Position numbers and translations under genes: made by a program. From positions 2,934,001-2,998,000 of the forward strand of contig JARUPY010000533.1 in NCBI GenBank assembly GCA_029817715.1: 64,000 bases of DNA, given 5' to 3'. The notes beneath the pieces were generated by a model. It ran no database searches. It had not been told where the DNA came from and saw only the letters and a program-made list of their open reading frames with translations. Below, one piece after another: positions 11,523 to 21,300 of this stretch (its first letter is position 1; each line of letters opens with the position of its first letter). This DNA comes from Melastoma dodecandrum (Eukaryota > Streptophyta > Magnoliopsida > Myrtales > Melastomataceae).

Positions 11523-12578
11523 TTACCTCCCAATGCCGCCGCCACCACCGCCGCCTGACCCGCTTCCAACCCCGACTCCACGGCCGGCGCCTGCGCCACC
11601 TCCGACCCCAACTCCAATACCAACGCCAACTCCAACTCCGAATCCTCCACCAGCACCACCTCCTATCCCATGACCGCCACCCAAGCCTCCTCCTGATCCA
11701 ACTCCCCCACCTGCACCAAAACCGCCTCCTTGTCCCGAGCCACCACCAACACCTCCACCGCCACCACCTCCGAATCCACCTCCACCTCCAACACCCCCAC
11801 CAGCTCCACCTCCAACACCACCGCCTGCACCAAATCCGCCACCGTGTCCCGAACCCCCACCTAATCCGCCACCGCCGCCTCCTCCTCCTCCACCACCACC
11901 TCCTAGACCTCCGCCAGTGCCAACGCCTCCACCTGCACCAAATCCTCCCCCATGTCCTGATCCACCACCAAGTCCACCACCTCCGCCACCTCCGCCTCCA
12001 CCTCCGCCACCACCACCTCCGCCGAGACCACCTCCAGCTCCCCCTACACCGCCTCCAGCTCCAAATCCTCCACCATGACCGGAGCCTCCCCCAACACCGC
12101 CACCGCCACCGCCCCCGAAACCACCACCACCTCCAACACCTCCCCCTGCTCCGCCTCCTACACCGCCCCCAGCTCCAAACCCTCCTCCTTGACCAGCCCC
12201 GCCTCCAACTCCTCCGCCTCCTCCACCACCAAACCCGCCTCCTCCACCAACACCACCCCCAGCGCCACCACCTACACCCCCTCCTGCACCGAAACCTCCT
12301 CCTCTACCCGACCCTCCTCCAATGCCGCCACCTCCACCGCCACCAAAACCCCCTCCACCTCCAAAACCCCCTCCCCTCTCACCAAAACCTCCCCTGCGTC
12401 CGCCAAACCCTCCCCCACGGCCGCCAAATTCTCCACCACAGCGGCGATTCCAGCGACAGTCGTCCCCATAGAGGCTGTCGTCAACCACGCTGTCGCCAAG
12501 TGCAGTCCCACTCAAATGGCCGAGGGCGAGAAAACAAAGGATAAGGAGAAGAGGAAGCCATTTCATGGAGGAACGCAT
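11523..12578 (-). CDS. Glycine-rich cell wall structural protein
   Basis: A single-exon gene for a 351-residue secreted protein. A signal peptide (about residues 1-28, hydrophobic core LPLLLILCFLALG) is followed by a short acidic and charged segment with two cysteines (DDSLYGDDCRWNRRC), then about 300 residues that are overwhelmingly glycine. Six copies of a unit close to GGGSGHGGGFGAGGGVG alternate with runs of pure glycine and GGGFGG. This is the composition of glycine-rich structural proteins deposited in the cell wall. A second Met at residue 5 could serve as start. A clean TATA box lies 56 bp upstream. The repeated codons invite copy-number variation, so length probably differs between individuals. 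The long plus-strand open frames here are antisense shadows of the GGN codons. Confidence 0.85.
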   Translation of the reverse strand: MRSSMKWLPLLLILCFLALGHLSGTALGDSVVDDSLYGDDCRWNRRCGGEFGGRGGGFGGRRGGFGERGGGFGGGGGFGGGGGGGIGGGSGRGGGFGAGGGVGGGAGGGVGGGGGFGGGGGGGVGGGAGQGGGFGAGGGVGGGAGGGVGGGGGFGGGGGGGVGGGSGHGGGFGAGGGVGGAGGGLGGGGGGGGGGGGGGGGGLGGGSGHGGGFGAGGGVGTGGGLGGGGGGGGGGGGGLGGGSGHGGGFGAGGGVGGGAGGGVGGGGGFGGGGGGGVGGGSGQGGGFGAGGGVGSGGGLGGGHGIGGGAGGGFGVGVGVGIGVGVGGGAGAGRGVGVGSGSGGGGGGGIGR

Positions 12579-12633
12579 ATTGGCTTTAGAGAAGATTTGC
12601 TTTGGGCTTGCCTTTAGCGGAAGTTAACCTCCT

Positions 12634-12643
12634 CTTTATATAG
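12634..12643 (-). promoter_or_regulatory. TATA box of the glycine-rich protein gene
   Basis: CTATATAAAG on the minus strand, 56 bp upstream of the first ATG, a normal plant spacing for a short leader. Confidence 0.7.
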
Positions 12644-12649
12644 AGTTCA

Positions 12650-13930
12650 TGCACTTCCACTGGATTGGCTACGTACTACTTGAAGCCGACACTAAAAAGT
12701 TTAGGGAAATCACTCAAAATTCAACGCGTGGGAACAGTTGGGGAAGTCCAACCCTGGATATGCATGGGCTGACATTAAAACCTGTGGCTTGCTCAGGTCA
12801 AACCAATTGGACCGTGTCTACTCACGTACTCGATGTAAAATGACTTGATAACATGTACTTTAAGACTCGCGATGGTACTCTATTTTATCTTCGGAGCATC
12901 GGCTAATAACTCAACGTACCAAAAGCACTCCCAAATGTGTGGCGTGGCAAATCGAAATCATTCACTGTTTGTGTTTTATCCTTCTTTTAACAAAATAAAA
13001 GATTAAAAAATATTGTGCATATATTTTAACCGTCGACCAACACTGGAGCGGGATGATTAATCTCGTAATGCCCGACAGATGACACGGCGACATTATCCAA
13101 AAAGATATTGCATTCCATGGCATTGCCACAGTTATCGTCTCTTCTCTCTCTCTCTCTGTCGGGGGAGGGCTTTAAATTGCTCCCAACCGTAAACTAATGA
13201 AACCGGGTCAAGAAAACCCTAAAATATTGCCTCATCGACGCGATTTGAAGCTGCTGACCCTCAATATCTGTCCACTCTCTTTATTGTCTCGTGCTAATGT
13301 ATAGTGGTGGCATTCAATGTGCCAACCACTCGGCCTACTTGGCATATCCTCCCGAGCTTCCGGGGACCTTTCTCGTCTTTGAATTTAATTGATATTGCTG
13401 AGAGATTTTTTGTGTTTTTTTTTTCCCTTTTTTTCCTTCTTTATAAGATTTCAAGTAGGCTGGTCGAGATATAACATATTATTACTCAAACTAGGCCCTC
13501 TCAATGGTTCAGATTTAATCACCATTTATGAAAGTAATTGTTAATCATGGGATTCCCGAATACAAAACAATGGGCGGGACTCATATGGGCCTTAAAAGTT
13601 AACGGGTTTCCCAAAAAGATTGATATGGGCTAGAAGAAAGAGGCACAATATCTAAGCCCATGAACATTAAAGAGAAAGAAGAAAGCGACCGAGAGAGGAT
13701 GCTCCCTCCCCCTATGCCCATCCCACGATAGTCCCACACTGAACCTACCACCACCCCACCCAAAAAAGTAGTATTAAACCAAATCCCAAGTCATCAATGC
13801 CAACCCTCCTACCTAACCTTCACCCCTCCCTTATTCTCCCTCAATTAACTAATTGAAAAAGTTAATTAGGAGGATGAAAAAACAAGGACAAGGGAGATCA
13901 CGTCTTGGTAATTCTAGAGAGGTTGCCATC
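12650..13930. other. Intergenic region between divergently placed genes
   Basis: It separates the minus-strand glycine-rich gene from the plus-strand aquaporin and presumably holds both upstream regions. A CT microsatellite lies at about 13138-13159. No coding segment is supported. Confidence 0.45.
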
Positions 13931-13932
13931 GA

Positions 13933-13940
13933 TATATTTA
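13933..13940 (+). promoter_or_regulatory. Putative TATA box of the SIP1 aquaporin gene
   Basis: TATATTTA followed by an A-run, about 200 bp upstream of the ATG. It is the best TATA-like element in the upstream region; the transcription start is not known. Confidence 0.4.
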
Positions 13941-14141
13941 AAAAAGTTTACGCCCTACACTACAAATTGAACACCAAACCAAACTGAAATGTCTCCGCCA
14001 CCGCCACCACCAACCTACGCCAAATCGGAATCTCCTAAAACTCCTCCCTTTCAAATTCCCTTCACTGCACTCTAACACTACACTTGTCCTTTTTTTACTA
14101 CTAACCCGACAACTTCCTCGAACCAACAACCTCGAACAAAC

Positions 14142-14957
14142 ATGGGGCTAATCAGATCCACGGTCGGGGACGCCCTCCTCACTTCCCTCTGGGTTGCTGG
14201 CGCTTCCACCCTCGGACCCCTCACCCTCGCCATCTCCTCTGCCATCGGCTTCACCCCCCGATCCCCCGCCGCCCTCCTCCTCACCACCCTTCTAGCCACC
14301 GCTCTCGTCCTCGCCTTCAGTGTCCTAGGGGCGATTCTTGGAGACGCGAGCTTCAACCCTGCCACCACCATCGCCCTCTCTGCAGCAGGGATGAAGCCTG
14401 ACGCCACCCTCCTTTCCATGGGGGTCAGGTTCCCGGGTCAGGCTGCTGGGGGAGTCGTTGGAGCTCTGGCTATACTTCAGCTGATGCCCGCTCGGTACAA
14501 GCACATGCTCAAAGGTAGCCTTAGTTTTAACTTCACCACCTTCTGTAGAAGAGTGATAAGATTAGCAGCCTGTAACAGAAAACGGGACACGATTGCTTTT
14601 CCCGTAGGTCCATCATTGAAGGTGGATTTGCACACGGGGGCCATCGCGGAGGGAATCTTCACATTCGTACTCTGCTTTGCGCTGCTGATTATATTCACGA
14701 GGGGCCCAAGGAACCTGATCGTGAAGGTGTGGATGCTGGCGGTGACGACAGTAGGTCTGGTGATGACGGGGTCAAGCTATACGGGGCCGTCGATGAACCC
14801 AGCGAACGCTTTCGGGTGGGCATATGTGAACGGGTGGCATGCGAGCTGGGACCTGTTCTACGTGTACTGGGTCGGTCCCTTCGCGGGGGCATTCCTGGCG
14901 GCCACCACTTTCAAGGCGTTATTCCCCATGCAGAAGCCCAAGGAGAAGGAGGCTTGA
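14142..14957 (+). CDS. SIP1: Small basic intrinsic protein (SIP1-type aquaporin)
   Basis: This encodes a channel of the SIP subfamily of plant aquaporins, which reside in the ER membrane. The coding exons are 14142-14514 and 14608-14957. The 93-nt intron (14515-14607, GT...AG) is in frame and free of stops, so the unspliced frame is 271 codons and the spliced protein 240 residues, the usual SIP1 size. Splicing joins KHMLK to GPSLKVDLHTGAIAE, the conserved SIP1 junction. Half-helix motifs are NPA at residues 72-74 (FNPAT; SIP1 proteins often have NPT or NPC here) and NPA at 188-190 (GPSMNPANAFGWAY). Six hydrophobic helices are apparent, and the tail is short and lysine-rich (KPKEKEA). Confidence 0.88.
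   Translation: MGLIRSTVGDALLTSLWVAGASTLGPLTLAISSAIGFTPRSPAALLLTTLLATALVLAFSVLGAILGDASFNPATTIALSAAGMKPDATLLSMGVRFPGQAAGGVVGALAILQLMPARYKHMLKGSLSFNFTTFCRRVIRLAACNRKRDTIAFPVGPSLKVDLHTGAIAEGIFTFVLCFALLIIFTRGPRNLIVKVWMLAVTTVGLVMTGSSYTGPSMNPANAFGWAYVNGWHASWDLFYVYWVGPFAGAFLAATTFKALFPMQKPKEKEA
14515..14607 (+). other. SIP1 intron, 93 nt, stop-free and in frame
   Basis: It starts GTAGCC and ends CCCGTAG. The encoded insert (arginine- and cysteine-containing) has no counterpart in SIP proteins and would fall between the two halves of the channel, so splicing is expected. Confidence 0.8.
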
Positions 14958-14959
14958 AC

Positions 14960-15730
14960 TGGAATCATCATAAGATGGATTGACTTGGATGTTAGCTGTT
15001 CACGTGATGGATCACCAAACGGTCCGTGGAGAGAAAAGTTTCGGTGAATTTAAAATAAAAATCTACAAGATTATGAAATTCCAAATACACGGTTGGTTCC
15101 CGACTCTCGTTTGCTAAAGGCGAGATAAGAATCTAAGGAGTGTTTCGAGTTCATATGGAACTTTTTATCAACAGCCTGTGTTTCGAGATTACAAGCGGCA
15201 CGACCGTTGTCTTTTTGGGCCTTCTCCATTAATTTCTTTTAACCAGTTTGATGGGGAATTTGTTGCAAACGCAGGACTTCTTAGATGATCCAAATCCATC
15301 CAACTCGTAGCAGTCTTCTTCTGAACAACATAACATTGTAAGTACATGTAAGGCATCTTTCTACTACTGCCAACGACGCGTGTTTGGTGTCCGTAGTAAA
15401 GTCAGAGTCAGGAATGCAATGAAAATAAATTTAAGAGAGACTGATAAAAAAAAAAATGTGGAGCAGAGAGAGAGTCTGAGAGAACAAATGTCATTCCGAC
15501 ACAATTTTTCAAGACTAGTTTTCTCGCGTCTCTTAGCTTTAGAAATGGCCTCGTTTTCCAACCTCGGAGACAAGAAGTAAATGTTATATCCCAGAGTAAA
15601 TTTTTTTGGGCAATGAGGATCGGATCCGGATGATGAGACGTGCCCGGCAACGTCTGTAACATCCTCATTATCCCAAAGTAAATTTCAACCTCATTATCCC
15701 AGCCGGATCGAATAATCGTTATCGATTTTC
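14960..15730. other. 3' flank of SIP1 and spacer with a small inverted repeat
   Basis: No gene is supported. Around 15617-15672 a GGGCAATGAGGAT run and its near-inverse ATCCTCATTATCCC face each other, flanked by the direct repeat ATCCCARAGTAAATTT (15585-15600 and 15670-15686). This looks like a small MITE-like insertion next to the retrotransposon. Confidence 0.4.
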
Positions 15731-15735
15731 ATTAA

Positions 15736-18700
15736 TGTAATACCCCAAATTATTATTACTCGTTTGATGTTCGTTGGATTTAATTTGCAAAGTTAAAATT
15801 CGACCGTAGGATGAAAACAAATAAAACATGAGGAGCAATCTTGATATTTTTATTGATAGTGGAGCCGTGAACCATTTACAGATTCTCCTGCTAACATTGG
15901 TTTCTAGCTCCTTTACAACAGGAAATTCGGGAACAAACTTGAACATTACACAGATCAGACAATACACTAAATCGGCATACAACAGAACGGCTGCACTTTG
16001 AACTTCATGAAGCCCACCGAGCGCATCAGCAAGTCAGTCGCCGCTGCAACGACAGGCTAGCGCTCCCTCAACGACACGCCAGCGACCTGCAGCGAGCCAA
16101 CACTTCACAGCAATGAACTAATGTCTCGTAGCCGCACCGGCGTATTTCGCTGCAGCTACAACTGATGCAAATGCCACAAACGCAGCGTCAGTTACGAACG
16201 ACTGGCTGCGTAGACTCCCACAAGCTAAAGTGGAGACCAAGAGGCACCAGTCGCAGTAGAATACCTTGCAACCAACGCCGCTGCAATATGCTCCAAACAT
16301 CTGCTTTCAGGCAACCAGCCACAGTCCAGTCGGCTGCCGTCTCCAACCCCCGATGAAGTCAGCAAACTTCGGTTTACAAGCATGCACAATCCATGTTGCA
16401 GCAGCCACATCAACAGCATCAATCTCAGGCACAACATCAAATGCAAGGCGATGGTACAAACCTACTGACATCCTAGGCACGGCCACAGCCACAGCCACAA
16501 CAATCCCAGCATGCTCAGGCTCAACTTACCTGACCATCACCCTCGCACGCAGCCAGCCGCCCCTACAATTCTGGCAAAGTCGGCAACCAAGTGTCCCCCG
16601 ATCCCACCAACCGAGCTGCCCATCCTCTGCCCGACAGCGATTCAATTTCATTTACCAAAAATCACACTCAGCCTAAACCCAAGGAGGTCGAGCAAGACAA
16701 AGAACAACAACCCAACTCAAGAGCCCAAAGTAGCTCAGCCACAAAGCAAGCCCACAACGCACCCAAACCCATTTCATTTCTTCCCGACAAAAATCTTACA
16801 GCAAATCATAATTCCCCCAAAAAAGGAAGTGACAACACCTCTTCTTCAACCTCTGATCCACACCTGGCCAAGGAATTTCGGCAAAATCGGATCTGCAATG
16901 AAGATATCCTGACGACCTCAACACAAGAAAAGATAAAACTTACTAGTGTCATCATTCACCTGGATGGCTAGTGGACAACTTGCGTCCAACGGGGGAAACG
17001 GCAGAAGATAGCCTCCTGCATCCCCCAGCTTTCCACACGAGAGAAGGGGGGAGGGCACACTCCTAGACCGACGTTTTCTGCAAGGATGATCGAAGTCACT
17101 CGGCCCAAGGCGCCATCACTTCACCGTGGGAAGATAAGAGGGGGGGTGCTGGCACTCTTCGCGAGGAGGAGGGGGGGGCAACCTCATCGTCTATCCCGTT
17201 ATCTCCTGCGACATCCTCACCAAGGTAAGAGGAAGAGCACGTCAACGAGAACTCCCTGACTGACCAACCAAGACAGAACGGACAACAACGGTAGCAGGGA
17301 CAGCAAAGGACATGTCATGCCTCAAGTCACAGCCTCGGCATCGCAGCTCCCCGACGTTAGCGGAAGAGGCAGCGGGCAGCCCCAAAGCGACTCCCTTCTC
17401 CAACTCCCCTCCACTGGCAGCCTCATAATGGCGCACTCAGTCGTCCCAGACTTGGCCACAACAGAAGCAGACTCAGGTACGGCGGCTGCGGGTCTACCCC
17501 CTGGCGTCGAGCTCACAGCATCACCCTCCTCCCGGCATTCCAGCTCCACGGCGACAGCGAAACCAACTCCTCCCTCGGCATCAGCCTCTCCCGGCACCAC
17601 CCATGACGGCGGTTCAGCCTCCCCCGCCGCCCCCAAGCTCCAGTCCTAAGCCAGCAGCAGCGACGGCAACTCCACCTACTCCGGCGACCTCCAACTCCCT
17701 GGCGACTTTGCTCTCCTCGACGCTCCTAGCCCCAAGACGGCTCTCCCATCTCAATGCTCCGATCTCCCAGGACCAGCTCGGCGCACCCAGACAAACCCAG
17801 CTCCGGATCTGCTCCAGCAGCGGCGGATCCTCCTCTCCCGGCGTCTCCAAGTTCCCGCAGCGGCGGATCGACTCTCCCCTGGCGTCCCCAAAGCCCGTGG
17901 TGGCAGCCCTCCGCTTCCTCCCGGCGAGCCCAGACCTCATGGTGGTAGACCCACCTCTTCCCGGCGCTCCAGGACCGGCGGCGAGTCCTCTTCACGCCTC
18001 TCCGGGACCGGCAACAACGATCCCCCTCCTTGACATCCTCGGATCCCCACGTTTCCGGCGAACCAAAGCATACCCCGGACGAACCTACAGCGACTCCAAG
18101 TGGCCGCGACTCCCGAAGACTTGTACCCTCGGTAAATCTGGTGTTTCGGGGCAGAACCTCTTCTTCATGCGACATCTTGGCAATCTCGGGAGCTCTCCTT
18201 CCGCCACTTCACTTTGGCTTTGCGTGGGTCTCGCTGCAAAAGAGATGGGACACCAATCATAAAGGTAAAAACACTTTTATCTATTTTTATTTATTATCGT
18301 TATTTCGCCTGGCCATTCATCTGAATCAATCGTTTGCCTTGTTTCTCTAAGTACTATTCATCTTTTGACATTTTGACTTTTGATGGGAAACGATCCATTT
18401 GAAATTTCAATTAAACACGTCTGTTTCTTTTTGTTTTGTTTGTCAAATTTTAAATTCTTTATGAAATTAGTACATGACCTTTATTCTTATTTCTTTACAT
18501 GAAACTAACATGTTATGAATGTTATTAACCACTCTTACATTTCCTTCGCATGTACACTGAGCATGCAACTTCGGAAGACCAAATTCAAACTTTCGAAGAT
18601 CACATGAAGGCGCGTGTATCAAACCGCGTGGTTCTACCCCGGCCTAAAAACCGCGGGCTTGAAGAGTAAAGCGGCCCCAAACTTCACTAAAGGCACAAAG

Positions 18701-19435
18701 GGGAGGTGCGGGCCTTCCCGAATTTTATTTTAGGCCCACTTGTAACGGATTGCGTGCCCAAGTGCATAGGCCCGCAATCACCGCCCCTTCCCCGCCCTTT
18801 TGATCTAAATTATTGTCCGTGGTTGCGGTTGTGTTTAGGCTTTAGGATTGAACGTCGCATGTGAGTTTTTAACTCAACCAACCTAAATTCGGGTCCAAAG
18901 CCCATTAAAACGTTGATAAGAGTCCGGCCCACTCCCGGATCGGGTCCAACACCCGTCAATCAAAAGTAACTTTTTGGACAAATCGCCACCCTTTTTGCAT
19001 GTGGTAGAATATTAAGGTTAGTAAATAGGAATCCCCGAACCCAGACTCTGATTTTTCCGACTTAAAATCACATTTTTAACTAAGTCGGTGGCGACTCCGA
19101 ACAAAAGTTTTCCAAAGTAAAACTAAACCCCACTACCTTTTTCGGAGCCATTTAGGATGGGTAACGGCGACACGAGCCGCTTCCTGGATCCTCCCGGAAT
19201 TTCCCAGGCGAGGTCTTAACGCAGCCTTTCGCTCGTCGCCTTCAAGGACTGGAGACGGTCGGCGAAACGCCCCGCAGATCCGTTCGGGAACCAAGGGAGG
19301 ATTTAACCCAGTGCCCTTCCACTCGTTCGACGCTCGAGTCGCGATGTCGACCGGACTGGGCCTCGGGGGAGCTGGCCCGGATCCTCGGATGGATGGAACC
19401 GCAGCGCGCGTGCTAGGCCGGAGGGCGCGCGTACA
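15736..19435 (+). repeat. 5' LTR of element 1 (3,700 bp)
   Basis: It pairs with 24724-28437. A GC-rich, proline/serine-coding segment (about 17300-18260) sits in the middle; the last about 900 bp (from TGTACACTGAGCATGC near 18551) are related to the end of the element 2 LTR. Open frames such as 17603-18262 are present in both LTRs but show no recognisable domain. The terminal dinucleotides are TG...CA. Confidence 0.9.
17361..18309 (+). repeat. LTR core identical to the partner LTR of element 1
   Basis: By eye this roughly 950-bp stretch shows no differences from the matching part of the 3' LTR (about 26351-27300), while sequence on both sides differs at many positions. It is GC-rich and includes a 219-codon open frame. 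Confidence 0.6.
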
Positions 19436-19442
19436 TCCCGGA

Positions 19443-19461
19443 TGGCGACTCCGCTGGGGAC
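19443..19461 (+). other. Primer-binding site of element 1
   Basis: TGGCGACTCCGCTGGGGAC begins 7 bp after the 5' LTR. A start of TGG is expected for pairing with the CCA end of a tRNA. From memory, Ogre-type elements use a tRNA-Arg primer with a site of this form; I could not check the tRNA sequence. Confidence 0.7.
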
Positions 19462-20199
19462 ACTCCGCATGAGGATTCCTACCGAAAACCTTTTACTAAC
19501 CACATGCGGAGGGGAGTTATTTGTTTTCGCATGTAATTGATTGGCTCGTTGCCCTTTGTATGATCTCCTACCTGTGTTTGTTTACCACTTTACTAGGCAT
19601 ACATAGGTAAGTCCCTATACCCGGGACTAGGATCTTTAGGGGGTCACCGAAAGGCACGGCCTCGCTGCTTCCTGCGGCTTGTAGGCTATGGACCGGGACC
19701 CGCCTCCCTTAGTCCGAGGGAGGTCTAGAAACCTCTTCCAAGTCTAGAATTGCTTGCACACTACAGGTACCGGACGCCGCACGTGCATTTGTCTGTTACT
19801 AAGTGTCTTCTACATGTACAGGGACAGGTGTCAGGTACGCTTTGTCTGCGATAAACTGTAAAACTAACATTGCTAATTTTGCAGCATTTGGATTCATCGC
19901 ACAAGACTTCAAGAATCCTCTTTTCTCCCTTCCCTACCTATTTTATCGCTTACTGCATTTATACATTCGCATGACCACATGAACGTCTGCGTAATTGTAG
20001 TAGTTGCATTGTCATGTCATCCACAGTAATTGCTTCATTGCATTATTGCATTTCATTTGTAATTACATTCTCATAATGTATTCTCCTAGGCATACATGAA
20101 TACGATTAAGCATATCACAAATTTATTATGCATTGATTACATTGTTACACGATGCTAACTTTAACTCTCTTTTTGCTTTCGAAGCGGTTTTAATTCTTC

Positions 20200-20970
20200 A
20201 AGATGGCTCCTCGAACTAGATTGGGGGGCAAGAAAGATATAATAAATCCACGACAACTAGAAGGCCAAGGATTCCTCAACGGTTGCCGAGGACCAAAGCA
20301 ACATTCAACCACATGAAGGCCAAGGATCCATCAACGACTGCCAAAGCCTAAGTCAAGCATCCAACAACAAAAGGCTAAGGTCTGCTCGCCTACCAAAGCC
20401 CAAGGCTACACATTCAACTACACAAAGGCCAAAGCTTCCTCAACATATTCCAAAGCAAGTCAAACATGAAAACCAAAGATCACCCAACAGCTACCAAGGT
20501 TTAGAGCCTGAATCCACGATGACATGGAGACCCCAAGGAAGTTACATTTAAAAGGGCTGATCATGATCAACATCAAGGAAGAAGGCGAGCCTAAAGAGCT
20601 ATTCACGAACATGTCAAGGTCAAATTCAAAGATCTTCACGCCTCCATTAATTCAACAACTGTTCCAAAGAAGCAGAAGCAATCTTATTACAACACCAGTC
20701 GCCCCAACTTCGGCACAGACGGGAATGTGTTTCCCAGATTCTTTCACTATGGAGAAGAAGACTATAATCCTCCGCTCATTATTGGGCAATTCAGATAGGG
20801 GCAATTCCCCAATTTACCACCCAAGCCCTGATCCTCAACATCGGGCAATCCGGACAAGGACAATCCCCCAATTCCCGATCCTCGACATCGGACAATCCAG
20901 ACAAGGAAGAAAAATCCTCTAATTGACATCTCACTGTCAGCTCTCTTCGCTGTGCCAACAGTGTATTCTA
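20200..20970 (+). other. Degenerate internal region of element 1
   Basis: Low-complexity sequence built from repeated CCAAGG/CAAAGC words, with AACATGAAGGCCAAGG-like phrases. It occupies the place of gag-pol in an autonomous element, but I see no intact coding motif. A similar stretch occurs in element 2 at about 47440-48120. Confidence 0.5.
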
Positions 20971-21300
20971 GTACAAGGGGCAACTCCCTTCAAACTTGTC
21001 CAAGGTACCAAAATGATCAATCTAACAGAAGCTCGACTCTCAAGAACTCGTCTCAAAGGGAAGGGGAGAAGGTCAACCACCACCCCGAAGACCGATGAGA
21101 ATCAGCCCCCACATGAGCGGTCAGCTGACCACATCAGCCAACTACATAATTGACTAGACACCCACCCATGCCCACCACAAGGTGCTACAACAATGCGCAA
21201 CGTGTGCAATCGCGCCATTCAAAAGAGCAACTGTCGTAACAAAGAGGAACTGCTACAAACAATCAACGCAGATGATCTTCGATGTTATAATCACATGAAA
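20971..21300 (+). pseudogene. Integrase C-terminal remnant, element 1
   Basis: Short translated stretches match the C-terminal part of Ty3/gypsy integrase: GATPFKLVQG at about 20977-21010, and EELLQTINADDLRCYN at about 21245-21292, the latter aligning with the last residues of the better copy in element 2. The sequence between is scrambled or deleted. It is not functional and marks the former end of pol. Confidence 0.6.

Noticed and set aside
11507..12544. 345-codon plus-strand open frame across the glycine-rich gene
   Set aside because: It is the antisense of GGN codons, giving His/Leu/Arg-rich low-complexity sequence; the minus strand has the signal peptide, repeats and TATA box.
14078..14419. 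Minus-strand frames across SIP1 exon 1
   Set aside because: Arg/Ala-rich shadows of a GC-rich exon.
17317..17649. GC-rich open frames in the LTRs of element 1 as host genes
   Set aside because: Present at the same place in both LTRs with no domain; they belong to the retrotransposon.
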